Positions 9,158 through 18,406 of a stretch of DNA of 64,000 nucleotides are shown in pieces (position 1 is the first letter of the stretch; every line of letters begins with the position of its first letter). A program made the translations under genes and the position numbers. The DNA is from UTCFX2 sp963726375 (GTDB lineage Bacteria > Chloroflexota > Anaerolineae > Anaerolineales > UBA4823). The notes under the pieces were generated by a model. That model saw only the letters and a list, made by a program, of their open reading frames with translations. It was not told the origin of the DNA and did not search any database. Location of the stretch: positions 1,054,001 through 1,118,000 of the forward strand of contig CAVSCE010000008.1 of assembly GCA_963726375.1 (NCBI GenBank), read 5' to 3'.

Positions 9158-9731
9158 TCAACCTCTTGGGACCTGGTGGTGCATCCTGCAGCGGGCTTCG
9201 TACAGCTCTGAAGCGCCGACAATCACAATTGGATCGTCATATCTGGCTGGATTTCCGTCGACCAGCCGCTGCGTCCGGCTGGCAGGCTCGCCGCAGACCA
9301 TGCAAATCGCATGGAGTTTGTCCACGATCTCTGCCTTTGCCATTAATTCCGGGATTGGTCCAAAAGGCTCGCCGCGAAAATCCGTATCAAGCCCCGCGAC
9401 TATAACCCGCATTCCCTTATCAGCAAGTTCCTGGCAGATCGGGATGATCTCAGCATCGAAGAATTGGGCTTCATCGATCCCAAGGACGGTTGTGTCCAGG
9501 ATCAAGCCAGCCGAGGATTTCCGAGGCTTTCTGGATGGGTTTGGCGTCGAATTCCCCGCCTGCATGCGATGTGACTTTTTCTACTGCATAGCGGTCGTCG
9601 ATCGCAGGTTTGAAGACCTGCACTTTCTGGCGGGCGATGGTAGCACGGCGCAGCCGGCGGATCAGTTCATCGGTTTTTCCGCAGAACATGGATCCTGTAA
9701 TGACTTCGATAGATCCCGTATGATGTTTCAT
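9158..9731 (-). CDS. tdk: Thymidine kinase (frameshifted)
   Basis: Type II thymidine kinase that phosphorylates thymidine to dTMP. The N-terminal frame has the P-loop GSMFCGKTDELIRR and the C-terminal frame the DEAQFF Walker-B/lid motif, the cysteine motif ICMVCGEPASRTQR and the tail IVIVGASELYEARC. The two frames join near 9505, where PIQKASEILG continues as LILDTTVLGIDEAQFF; a single-base error explains it. The start is the ATG at 9731 with GAGGAG six bases upstream. The gene is followed within a few bases by hpt. About 190 residues in total, normal for the family. Confidence 0.9.
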
Positions 9732-9802
9732 TTTTCTCCTCACTTATCAGGAATTTGCTAATTGTACCCCTCGATTTTCTCCGTGGGAGAGAGATCTGGA
9801 TG

Positions 9803-9835
9803 AAAAAAAAGCAGGCGGAGATTACTCTCCACCTG
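9803..9835 (-). terminator. Rho-independent terminator of the rplU-rpmA-rpmE operon
   Basis: On the minus strand the sequence reads as a hairpin with arms GCAGGTGGAGA and TCTCCGCCTGC (one mismatch, four-base loop) followed directly by eight T. It lies 33 bp after the rpmE stop codon and before the tdk start, so it separates the ribosomal protein operon from the tdk-hpt-cca genes. Confidence 0.85.
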
Positions 9836-9867
9836 CCGGAAAACCATGTGGCTGAAGCGCCCAGATG

Positions 9868-10340
9868 CTAAACTACCGTTTCTTCTGCTGCTTCTGGAAG
9901 CTCGTAGCCGAAGGTGCGCAGCCGCTTTTTCAAATCTGCGAGAGATTTGCGGCCGAAGCCGTCAATCCCCAGGATGGCGGTCGTGCCGTCGGCGAGCTTT
10001 TCAAGCGCCTGACCGACGTTTACGATCCCTGCTTTCGCCAGCGCCTCGGTCGGGCGGGTCCCCAATTCAAGGTCAGTGATCGGGCGGTCGAGAGAAGTAC
10101 GTGCAGACTGTCGCGCTTCAAGATCAGACATATACTGCTTACGGGCCTGGAGCTTCTTGTAGAAGCGGTCAACCTGGCCTTCGGTGTCGACGATGCGCTG
10201 TTCACCGGTAAAGAATGGATGGCAATTGAGCAAACATCGGTGCGGATGACTTTCTTGGTTGAGCCAGTCGTCCAGGTATTCCCGCAGGAGCAGATGACCT
10301 GAGCGTCTGGAAAATATTTCGGGTGGATGTCTTTCTTCAT
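9868..10340 (-). CDS. rpmE: Ribosomal protein L31 with C-terminal RNA polymerase alpha-CTD-like domain (frameshifted)
   Basis: Large-subunit ribosomal protein of the zinc-binding (Cys) type: MKKDIHPKYFPD at the start, CSCG and then CSNCHPFFTG after correcting one frame break near 10233 (a missing A in TCAATTGCC). After the normal L31 end (VDRFYKKLQARKQYM) the frame runs on, without a break, through a linker into about 60 residues matching the RNA polymerase alpha subunit C-terminal domain: RPITDLELGTRPTEAL, AGIVNVGQALEKL, then GFGRKSLADLKKRL. Residues equivalent to E. coli alpha R265 and the G-x-K-S helix start are present. Total about 157 residues against 65-75 for ordinary L31. Last gene of the operon with rplU and rpmA. 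Confidence 0.85.
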
Positions 10341-10631
10341 CGCAATGTCTACCTTTACATTTGTTTCCTTTGCTTCCGCGACCGGCATAACGCTCACGCT
10401 CTTGCGATCGTCGCGCAAGTCTTCAAATACTACAATACCGTCTGCGGTCGCAAAAAGAGTGTCATCTTTCCCAACATCAACGTTATGACCTGGTTTGATA
10501 TGTGTGCCGCGCTGGCGGACCAGGATGTTCCCGGAAATCACATGTTCACCGCCAAATTTCTTCACGCCCAGGCGCTGGCTTTGACTGTCTCGACCATTGC
10601 GGCTGGAGCCGCCGCCTTTTTTATGAGCCAT
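10341..10631 (-). CDS. rpmA: Ribosomal protein L27
   Basis: Starts with the canonical MAHKKGGGSSRNGRDSQSQR and continues LGVKKFGGEHVISGNILVRQ and GTHIKPGHNVDVGKDDTLFA, all diagnostic of L27. The ATG (10631) has an AGAGAGGT site. The observed frame has no stop codon before the L31 start; it reads straight through a short tail (MPVAEAKETNVKV) into the L31 methionine. A TAA at 10355-10357 in another frame would give a natural end followed by AGGTAG as the L31 ribosome site. Either a sequence error removed the stop or the tail is fused; an error is more likely. Confidence 0.9.
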
Positions 10632-10645
10632 TTCTACCTCTCTTT

Positions 10646-10967
10646 CTAAGTTTCCTGCGGGATCGAATTCGATCTGCAGACGGGTATATTTCTGCCGGTG
10701 ACCGGTTTTAACACGATAGCGTTTCTTCGGCTTATAGCGGAAGACGACGATTTTCGGCCCCTTCACCTGGGAAACCACGGTAGCCTGAACTTTTACGCCT
10801 TCGACGAGTGGAGTGCCGACAGAAACACTTTCTCCATCCACTACCAGGAGTACCCGATCCAGATCGACATGCTCGCCTGCTTCAGCCTCGAAGTAATCTA
10901 CTTCGATGGTTCCGCCTTCGACGGCTTTAAACTGCTTGCCGCCGTCTTCAACAATTGCGTATTTCAT
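10646..10967 (-). CDS. rplU: Ribosomal protein L21
   Basis: First gene of the ribosomal operon. MKYAIVEDGGKQFKAVEGGT, the central VGTPLVEGVKVQATVV and the C-terminal RVKTGHRQKYTRLQIE are standard for L21. In the raw frame there is no stop before rpmA. Removing one T from the GAATTCG near 10667 changes the end to QIESIPQET followed by TAG at 10646-10648, giving a normal length of about 107 residues and leaving a free ribosome site for rpmA. I therefore take the fused reading as an indel artefact. Confidence 0.9.
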
Positions 10968-11078
10968 AAAGCTCCTCCAAGCTTCACTTCACCGCACAGA
11001 CCGCACGAACCAGGCTGCGAATGAAACGCAAACCGGGTGCCGTTGGGCGGGGAAGATGGGGATAGGGATACAAGATTA

Positions 11079-11103
11079 TGCCCCAGCAAATTCTGCCGGG
11101 GCA
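11079..11103. promoter_or_regulatory. Hairpin in the rplU/ppdK intergenic region
   Basis: TGCCCC-a-GCA, a five-base loop, then TGC-c-GGGGCA: a nine-pair stem with one internal mismatch. It lies 112 bp upstream of the rplU start and 147 bp upstream of ppdK, in the gap shared by the two divergent genes, and no T-run follows on either strand. It could be part of a ribosomal-protein leader (autoregulation) or a remnant terminator. No covariation evidence is available. Confidence 0.4.
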
Positions 11104-11249
11104 GAGCGGGCTGTATTATAACGGGAATACGGATAGATGTCAACGAGTTTGATCGGGTCATTTTTTTAATCGCCTGTGGTAAACTATACGGTTGGTGTGT
11201 CTTCCCGTGCACGATGTGCATTAATCAAATTTTGTCAGGAGAGTATAAG

Positions 11250-14027
11250 ATGGCTGGAAAGAAATGGGTGTTCCTGTTCAATGAAGTGGAACAGGCAGAA
11301 AAAGCGGCTGGGGGTGATTGGGAAGCTGTCAGGGCATTGCTGGGCGGCAAAGGCGCAGGTCTTGCGGATATGACCCGCGCAGGCGTTCCGGTTCCACCCG
11401 GTTTTACTGTTACCACAGAAGCATGCAATGCATACCTGGAAGAAGGCGGTAAATTCCCGCCTGGAATGTGGGACCAGGAGCTTGAGGCGATGAAGCAGGT
11501 TGAAGCGCTGACTGGAAAAAATTCGGAGAGCCAGAAAAGCCGCTCTTTGTATCTTGCCGCTCAGGTGCTAAGTTCTCCATGCCCGGTATGATGGATACGG
11601 TCCTCAATATTGGTTTAAACGACAGGACTGCCGAGGGTATGATCGGGCGAGGGATGGATCCCCGCTTCGTTTATGACTCCTACCGCCGCCTGGTCGAAAT
11701 GTTCGGCAGTGTCGTGCTGGGTATTCCTGACGAAGCTTTCGAAGAGCCGCTTGCTCGATATAAAGCCGGCAAGGGTTATAAAGCGGATATTGAGATGACA
11801 GCAGCAGACTGGAAAACGATGACCGAGACATTCAAGGCTGTCGTAAAGAGCCACATCGGCTCCGATTTCCCCCAGGATCCGAATGATCAGCTGCGGTTGG
11901 CGACGGAAGCCGTCTTCCGATCGTGGAATGGGAAGCGGGCCATGGATTACCGGAATGCTGCAGGGATTGCCCACGACCTGGGTACCGCTGTCAATATCGT
12001 CACGATGGTGTTTGGGAATATGGGACCTAACTCTGGAACAGGCGTCGCGTTCACGCGAGATCCTGCTACCGGTGAGAATAAAATGTATGGCGATTACCTG
12101 ATCAATGCCCAGGGTGAAGATGTAGTTGCTGGCATCCGGAATACTGAAAAGATCGAAAATCTGACCAAAGACCTGCCCCAGGCTTACGCCGAGTTCATGC
12201 AGATCACCGATAGGCTGGAACGCCACTACCGAGAGATGCAGGACGTGGAGTTCACCATTGAAGACGGAAAACTCTGGATGCTTCAGACCCGCACCGGCAA
12301 GCGAACGGCGAAGGCGGCAGTCAAGATCGCAATAGATATGGCGAACGAGGGTTTAATTACGCGCGAAGAGGCAGTCTCCCGCGTCACGCCTGAGCAGGTG
12401 GATACGCTGCTGCACCCGCAGTTCGATCTAAAGGAAATGTCCAAAGCCCGCTCGAGCGGCAAGCTTTACGCCAAGGGCGTGAATGCCTCTCCAGGTGCGG
12501 CAGTGGGTCAGGTCTATTTCGACGCCGACACCGCTGAAAAAATGGCGAAAGAACACCGTCAGGCTGTGATCATGGTGCGCCCGTTCACCAAGCCGGACGA
12601 CGTGCACGGCATGCTTGCTGCAAAGGGCATCCTGACAAGCGAGGGCGGCGCGACCTCCCACGCTGCGGTTGTTGCCCGCCAGTTCGGCGTCCCTTGCGTC
12701 GTTGGCGCGGCTCAAATCCATATCGACCTCGAAAAACGACTGATGGATGCGAACGGCGTTGCAGTCAAAGAAGGCGAGTGGATTTCCGTAGATGGGACTA
12801 CCGGCGAGGTCTTCCTCGGCCAGATCCCGACCACCGCTCCGAAGCTGGAGGAGCAGACTGACCTGCTCACGCTGCTTTCCTGGGCTGATGAGATCTGTGC
12901 GACGCCTGGAATTCGGGCTGTCCCAGCCGGCTGGCCGACCCGCGGTCTGCAGGTTTGGGCGAACGCCGATTACCCGGCAGACGCCCGCCGTGCTCGCTCG
13001 TACGGCGCGGTCGGGATCGGCCTTTGCCGGACAGAGCATATGTTCTTCGAGACCGAGCGCCTGCCGATCGTACAGCGGATGATCCTCTCGAAGACTTCCG
13101 AAGGACGAACGGAAGCGTTGAATGAGCTGCTTCCGTACCAACGCTCCGATTTTGAAGGGCTGTTCGAGGCGATGGACGGCTACCCGGTGATCATCCGTTT
13201 GATCGACCCGCCGCTGCATGAGTTCATGCCCGACGAGGAAAAGCTGCTTGAAGAAGTGATCTCGATGCGCATCAAAGGCGAGACGAAAGGCCTGCAGGAA
13301 AAAGAGCAGCTCTTGGCAGCAATCCGTGCGATGCACGAGAGCAACCCGATGATGGGTCTGCGCGGCGTTCGCTTGAGCATCTATATGCCCGAAATCGTTG
13401 AAATGCAGGTCCGCGCGATCTTTGAAGCAGCTGCAAACCAGGCGAATAAAGGCGTCGTGGTCAAACCTGAAGTGATGATCCCGCTGACCGGTACCGTAAA
13501 AGAGCTGCAGTGGATCCAGCCGCGGCTCGAACGAATTGCAAAGGCGGTAATGGACGAGAAGAAAGTAACCTTCGATTACAAGTTTGGGACGATGATCGAA
13601 ATCCCGCGCGCATGTGTGACTGCATATGAGATCGGCGAAGTAGCCGAGTTCTTCTCATTTGGGACCAACGACCTGACCCAGATGACGTTTGGCTACAGCC
13701 GCGACGATGCTGAGAGGAACTTCCTGATCAAATACGTGGAGGAAGGCATCCTGCCCAAGAATCCCTTCCAGACTCTGGATCGGACTGGCGTCGGCCGCTT
13801 GATGGACATGGCTGTTAAAGATGGTCGCTCCGCTCGGATCGACCTGGAAGTTGGCATCTGCGGTGAACACGGCGGCGATCCTGAACTCGATCGAGTTCTG
13901 TCACATCGTAGGGAACAATTATGTAAGCTGCTCACCTTTCCGCGTACCGATTGCCCGACTTGCGGCTTCTCACGCCGCTTTGAAGCACCACGCTGGCAAG
14001 AAGACCGCGATGGTGGAAGACAAGTAA
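11250..14027 (+). CDS. ppdK: Pyruvate, phosphate dikinase (frameshifted)
   Basis: Interconverts pyruvate, ATP and phosphate with PEP, AMP and pyrophosphate. Domain order: ATP-grasp (LLGGKGAGLADM and the GVPVPPGFTVT lid near the N-terminus; GTAVNIVTMVFGNM; WMLQTRTGKRTAKA), swivelling phosphohistidine domain (GGATSHAAVVARQFG, catalytic His), and the PEP/pyruvate barrel (GLCRTEHMFF, FSFGTNDLTQMTFGYSRDD, GICGEHGGDP with the catalytic cysteine). Two frame breaks: one in a run of six A near 11523, after which FGEPEKPLFVSCRSGAKFSM joins MPGMMDTVLN; another near 13876, after which SIEFCHIVGNNYVSCSPFRV completes the protein to 14027. Start ATG at 11250 with AGGAGA. About 925 residues, typical for the family. 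Divergent from rplU. Confidence 0.93.
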
Positions 14028-14065
14028 TCCTGGGATCGGTTTCTCAAGCTAACCAGGATCGGCAG

Positions 14066-14099
14066 CCAGGAGACGCCTGAACAGGTGTCTCCTGGTTTT
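14066..14099 (+). terminator. Rho-independent terminator after ppdK
   Basis: CCAGGAGACGCCTG and CAGGTGTCTCCTGG form a 14-bp stem with one G-T pair and only AA between the arms, followed by TTTTCC. It starts 39 bp after the corrected ppdK stop and ends before the MFS gene, so the latter probably has its own promoter. Confidence 0.85.
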
Positions 14100-14136
14100 C
14101 CTAGAGATCGATATCGTTCGGCATTTTTGTTCGGTT

Positions 14137-15282
14137 ATGACTTCTTCACCCCGTTTTATTACCGCGATTTACTATATGTCATTTGTAGGCCTGGGGATGA
14201 CGGCTTCTGTCCTTGGACCGAGCCTGCCGTATCTGGCAGAGCAGACGCACGTCCAGCTTAAACAGGCGAGCCTGCTGTTCACGGCGGTCAACCTAGGCTA
14301 TCTGGTTGGAGCGCTTGCTGGCGGACGCCAGTTTGACCGGCGCCCCGGTCATCCAGTTGTCTCCCTTTCATTGGTCATGATCGCAGTTCTCACCGCGCTG
14401 ATCCCAGGCATGCCTCAGCTGGCGCTCCTGGCCTTCGTGATGCTGCTGCTCGGAATTGGTCAGGCTTTTGTGGATGTGGGCGGCAACACGCTGCTGGTCT
14501 GGCTGCACAGGGAGCGGGTGAGCCCATTTATGAATGGTCTGCACCTTTTCTGGGGTCTCGGCAGCTTCATCGCGCCGATCCTGATCGCTCAGGCAGTCTT
14601 GCGAACGGGTGGGATCAGCTGGGCTTACTGGTTGATTGCCCTGCTGCTGCTGCCGGTAGCATTGCTTTTCAGAAGTATTACCAGTCCAGCAGCCCCGCAC
14701 AAAGAACTGGATGCGCGGCCGCAGGTAAATCCAAGCGGTTCGCTGATGGCGCTTTTCATCCTTTTTTATCTCACATTCACGGGTGCTGAAATGGCATATG
14801 GAGGTTGGATTTACAGTTATGCCGTAGCGACAGGCATCGCTTCTGCTACAGTGGCTGCGTACATGACCTCGGTGTATTGGGGGGCGCTGACCATCGGCCG
14901 GCTCATCTCGATCCCCTTTGCCGTTCGGTTTCCACCCCGCACCCTGCTTGCAGCCAACCTGGCAGGATGCCTGTTTGGTCTGGGGTTAGCCTTGTTTGGA
15001 GGCGGCTCGCCTGAAGTGATCTGGATTGCGACGATCATCTTTGGATCGTCTGTCGCGACGATCTTCCCGGTCACGCTTTCTTTCGCGAACCAGATTCTCA
15101 CAGTCACCGGCCAATTTACAAGCTGGATTTTTGTGGGCGCCAGCCTGGGCGGAATGATTATCCCATGGCTGATCGGGCAGTTCTTCGAAACTTCCGGACC
15201 TCAGATCATGATGTACATCCTGACGGTGGATATGGTCATCAGCACCGGGATTTTTGTGCTGTTAAGCAGAAAGAAAACCTGA
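14137..15282 (+). CDS. MFS transporter, sugar-permease-like (FucP/MFSD4-like)
   Basis: A 381-residue membrane protein with about 12 hydrophobic helices. The loop between helices 2 and 3 carries a Major Facilitator signature (GGRQFDRRPGH), and helix 4-5 has the GIGQAFVDVGGNTLLVW segment typical of the FucP/MFSD4 glucose-fucose permease branch; a central polar loop (HKELDARPQVNPSG) separates the two six-helix halves. The substrate is probably a sugar or other small polar compound but cannot be fixed from sequence. It stands alone between the ppdK terminator and a convergent lipoprotein gene. Confidence 0.8.
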   Translation: MTSSPRFITAIYYMSFVGLGMTASVLGPSLPYLAEQTHVQLKQASLLFTAVNLGYLVGALAGGRQFDRRPGHPVVSLSLVMIAVLTALIPGMPQLALLAFVMLLLGIGQAFVDVGGNTLLVWLHRERVSPFMNGLHLFWGLGSFIAPILIAQAVLRTGGISWAYWLIALLLLPVALLFRSITSPAAPHKELDARPQVNPSGSLMALFILFYLTFTGAEMAYGGWIYSYAVATGIASATVAAYMTSVYWGALTIGRLISIPFAVRFPPRTLLAANLAGCLFGLGLALFGGGSPEVIWIATIIFGSSVATIFPVTLSFANQILTVTGQFTSWIFVGASLGGMIIPWLIGQFFETSGPQIMMYILTVDMVISTGIFVLLSRKKT

Positions 15283-15314
15283 CAAGCGGCTTTTGCGTCG
15301 ATAAACCGCTTGTC
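15281..15314. terminator. Bidirectional hairpin between convergent genes
   Basis: GACAAGCGG and CCGCTTGTC form a perfect 9-bp stem around a 16-base loop in which TTT and AAA can pair to extend it. It overlaps the MFS stop codon and lies 30 bp after the end of the convergent lipoprotein gene, so it could end transcription from both sides. No long T-run is present, so termination strength is uncertain. Confidence 0.5.
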
Positions 15315-15343
15315 TGGCTGCCGGACTTTCAGCATGCATCGAT

Positions 15344-16015
15344 TCAGCGCACGCCGATCTCTTGAAATGGCTCGTCCACATACACATCCTGCGACTGGCA
15401 GTTATAGATGTCATTTCGCTGCCAGTTAGAATACCAGTCATCCCACCATTGGTTGTACCAATCGGCTGAATAGCTGCTTCTCCGGCACCACGTGATATGC
15501 ATCCAGGCCGGTTGAGGCGGGTAGAACTCGACGTAAAAAAGCGGTTTGATGAAGTTGCCGCCGTAAGGCATCTTCGTCCCAATCCACAAGGTAGCCTTCT
15601 GGTTCTGGTTGCGGACGCGCAGCACGTAAGGATGCCCTATGCTTGAATTTGCGGTGGGCTGGTAAACCTCCGTCGGGTAGTAGTACACCGGAGGAGTGAC
15701 CGTTGGTTGAAAGGTGAGGGTTGGGAGAGCGGTGTAAGACGGAAGCGCTGTATACGTCGGCTGAACGACTGGAGGGGGCGCCTCCACAGTCGGCAAAGCA
15801 GTGGGAGGCTGGATGCTGGTCAGGGTCTGCAGCGCCGCGATGGTGGATTGGAGAATTTCTACGTCCTGCTGAGCCGCAACGGTCTGCTCAATCTGGACAT
15901 CGGCCGGGATTTCGTCTTTCGGAAAGAAGACATCAAAAACACTGCAGCCCGCCAGGAGCAGAATCCCCAGCAAAGCCAGCCCGCCGATCAGAATTCTTCG
16001 ATAATGGATTGTCAT
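15344..16015 (-). CDS. Lipoprotein of unknown function with Thr/Pro-rich linker
   Basis: A 223-residue protein with a clear lipoprotein signal: basic MTIHYRR, hydrophobic ILIGGLALLGILLL and lipobox LAGC at residues 22-25, so it is expected to be lipid-anchored on the outer face of the membrane. A helical stretch (about 35-65) is followed by a low-complexity Pro/Thr/Tyr region (residues 70-120) and a folded C-terminal part rich in Trp, Tyr and Asn (WYNQWWDDWYSNW) with two or three cysteines. The C-terminal part looks like a small beta domain that might bind glycans or cell wall, but no family is recognised. Confidence 0.75.
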   Translation of the reverse strand: MTIHYRRILIGGLALLGILLLAGCSVFDVFFPKDEIPADVQIEQTVAAQQDVEILQSTIAALQTLTSIQPPTALPTVEAPPPVVQPTYTALPSYTALPTLTFQPTVTPPVYYYPTEVYQPTANSSIGHPYVLRVRNQNQKATLWIGTKMPYGGNFIKPLFYVEFYPPQPAWMHITWCRRSSYSADWYNQWWDDWYSNWQRNDIYNCQSQDVYVDEPFQEIGVR

Positions 16016-16468
16016 GATATTCCTCCGTGATTGGCTCAGGACAGTTCTGAATGGGTCATTCTTCTCAGTCTATGGAACCTTGAAGGAACTGACCCTATGA
16101 ATTGGTAGATGTAGATATCATCGCAAAGATGCACTGCATTTCGACATTCTTATGACGTAGCAATGTGCAGCATAGTTCCCTTGAGACTATTTCTAAAAAG
16201 ATATTATATACAATAAAGATCGATTTATGGGGAAAATCTAAAACGAATGAAAGTTATTCTGATTAAAATTCCTATCAAAAGTCATCGTCTGGAACCTGAG
16301 AAAAGATAGAGGAATGAAAATAGTAAAGGCAGATGCCTGGGGTTAAGGCAATACCAGAAGGTCTGCAGCAGACAAAGATAGTTCCTGATAAAATTTCCAG
16401 GAAAGGAATTCCCAACTCTTTACCAGCTGAGAGGCGTCATAATCCTAAAGCGATATAGGGCAATATAT
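16016..16468. other. Intergenic region, no gene seen
   Basis: About 450 bp of AT-rich sequence between divergent genes. It should contain the promoters of the lipoprotein gene (minus) and the methyltransferase gene (plus). No open frame of note, no tRNA-like or terminator-like structure was found. Confidence 0.5.
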
Positions 16469-17095
16469 ATGAATTTTCAACAGGCTCTTGCATCCCAATT
16501 GAGTCATCCGAGAGGAATCCCAGGAAAATATCTCCTGGGGTCAATTTGGAATATTCGAAACAGAGAGCTAAATGCATTAACTTTGAATGAATTAGAGTTA
16601 TCAGAACGTGACAGAATTATCGAGATTGGTTTTGGCGGGGGGTATCTGCTTGGAAGAATAATCCCAAACGTAACCCAAGGAATGGTCGTGGGTTTGGACG
16701 CTTCGCAAGTGATGGTGGAAACCTGCCGGTTAAGGTTTAAGCAGGAGATCAAGACAGGAAAATTATGGATCTGTTCAGGCCAGGCGGAAGCGCAACCCTT
16801 TGCTGACGGTCATTTTACTAAGGTTTGCTCGGTGAACTCCATTTTTTATTGGAGCCATATCCAGCAGGGGATAGCCGAGATTTTTCGAATCCTGAAGGGA
16901 GAAGGCAAAGTAATCCTGACTTTTACCTGTAAAAGAGATTTAGAAAAGAGAGGATTTGCTCAATGTGGGGTCAAAACACTTGACCACGAAGAAGTTTGGC
17001 AGTTGATAACCGAAGCTGGTTTCGAAGACGTCCGCATCGTTAAGAGCAGGGATCGGCATCGAGAATTTGTCTGTATGACCGCGAGGAAACCTTGA
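16469..17095 (+). CDS. Class I SAM-dependent methyltransferase
   Basis: A 208-residue protein with the Rossmann-type methyltransferase motifs: motif I IIEIGFGGGYLLGRI near residue 50, the acidic post-I residue in VVGLDASQVMVE, motif II/III region AEAQPFADGHFTKVCSVNSI (residues about 108-127), and IFRILKGEGKVIL as the motif-IV/post strand. It belongs to the UbiE/Methyltransf_11 type acting on a small molecule or lipid; the substrate is unknown. The next gene, a GNAT protein, follows after 77 bp on the same strand. Confidence 0.85.
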   Translation: MNFQQALASQLSHPRGIPGKYLLGSIWNIRNRELNALTLNELELSERDRIIEIGFGGGYLLGRIIPNVTQGMVVGLDASQVMVETCRLRFKQEIKTGKLWICSGQAEAQPFADGHFTKVCSVNSIFYWSHIQQGIAEIFRILKGEGKVILTFTCKRDLEKRGFAQCGVKTLDHEEVWQLITEAGFEDVRIVKSRDRHREFVCMTARKP

Positions 17096-17172
17096 TCAAG
17101 ACTCAAGGCAATAAACCATAAAAGTTATTTAATAACCATATTTATTTTATTCTGATCTTCTTGCGAGGGTGA

Positions 17173-18097
17173 ATGTTAACATCCCGATTCTTTGAAAACG
17201 AGAATGACTTGAAGCAGATGGAGAATCTGCTGATTGAAGCGCGTTCGCAAACGAACGACTGGCGCTACTGGCACATCGGCGAGCTGGCGTTCAATTTCTT
17301 CATGGTCGCCTGCCACCTGAACCCACAAGAACAGGTTCGGCTCTGGATGGATGACGGCGAACTGGTCGGCTTCGTGATACTTGGGGAAGATCCTTCCATC
17401 GATTTTCAATTCCTGCCGGATTATGAGTGGATTGGAATAGAAGATGAGGCGCTCAATTGGGCTGAAACGCGCATCCGTGAACTCAGCATGAACAGGGCAG
17501 AGCCATGGGATGGCGTTCTTGTCTCAGGAACCCGCCAGGATGATCAAAAAAGGCTTGCTTTCTTAGAAAACCACGGATTCCGATATCGCGGCGAGTTCAC
17601 CGAGGTCAATATGCTGCGCTCGCTGGATGGTCTGATCGCAGAAATTATCGCTCCCGACTGGTTATCAGGTCCGTGAAGTCGCGCGAACGGGTGAACTTTC
17701 AAACCGAGCCTCCGCCCAGCGCGAGGTCTGGCTTCCGTGGACGGTCGGTAATGTCAAAGATGAGGATTATGCTCGTTTTATGCAGATGCCCGGCTACCAC
17801 CGCGATCTGGATATCGTCACAGTCACCGAAGATGGTGTCATTGCTGCCTACGTCAACGGATGGATCGACCCTGTTAACATGATCGGGGATTTTGGGCCGG
17901 TGGGTGCACTGCCGCAGTACCGCCGGAAGGGACTGACGCGCGCCGCGCTGCTTGAAGGATTGCGCCGGATGAAGGCTTGTGGGATGAAGCGGGTTTGCGT
18001 CTCAACAACCGTGACGAATACCCCTGCCAGAAACCTCTATGAGTCAATTGGCTTTAAGATTGTGAACCAATACCTGGATTACGTGAAGGAGCTCTAA
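17173..18097 (+). CDS. Tandem GNAT acetyltransferase (frameshifted)
   Basis: Two GNAT-like halves make about 308 residues. The first frame (17173-17676) starts at an ATG with GAGGG upstream and shows a degenerate GNAT core (LVGFVILGEDPSIDFQFLPDYEW, FLENHGFRYRGEF). The second frame begins near 17655 with TGYQVREVARTGELSNR, continues across VWLPWTVGNVKDEDYARFMQ and holds the acetyl-CoA motif DFGPVGALPQYRRKGLTRAAL and the NTPARNLYESIGF segment. The join is at about 17655, where one base is missing or extra. The C-terminal domain should be the active one. Substrate unknown. Confidence 0.75.
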
Positions 18098-18406
18098 ATC
18101 CGCATAAAGAAATGGCAAGAGCTTGCTGTTTCTAAGGCAGGCAAGCAGAGCGACATGCATGTCACTCATACCGATCTTCAGGCAACGTCGCTGTTACAGC
18201 TGGCGAAGAATTGATCCTCTGCTCGGGTGAGGCCGACAGTTTTCACCCAGATGGGGTATCCGCAGGAAGATTTTCAGCAGGAGCGGTCGCGGCTGCTTCG
18301 GTAGCAGGCATGCCAGCATCGAAGTGTAAGGAGAACATTAATCTCTGGTCGCTGAGCTCATACCTTCCTTGATTTATCCAAAATCATCCAGTACAATCCT
18401 TCTGCT
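18098..18406. other. Intergenic region with inverted repeats and a possible gene remnant
   Basis: Just after the GNAT gene there is an imperfect inverted repeat (GCTTGCTG ... CAGGCAAGC, 18120-18150) and a 12-bp palindrome GACATGCATGTC (about 18151-18162), which may act as a weak terminator. Around 18240-18302 one frame reads FTQMGYPQEDFQQERSRLLR before a stop; it has the composition of a real protein end but no start or upstream frame, so it may be the remnant of a lost gene. No intact gene was found. Confidence 0.4.

Noticed and set aside
10341..10967. A natural L21-L27 fusion protein
   Set aside because: A single T removed at about 10667 restores a normal L21 end and a TAG stop before the rpmA ribosome site, so an artefact is the simpler reading.
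11037..11249. Longer N-terminus for pyruvate phosphate dikinase from 11037
   Set aside because: The upstream in-frame residues show no family similarity, and the ATG at 11250 has a good AGGAGA site and begins the conserved MAGKKWVFLF region.
13180..13380. Minus-strand open frames across ppdK
   Set aside because: They are antisense shadows of the ppdK reading frame without ribosome sites or domain similarity.
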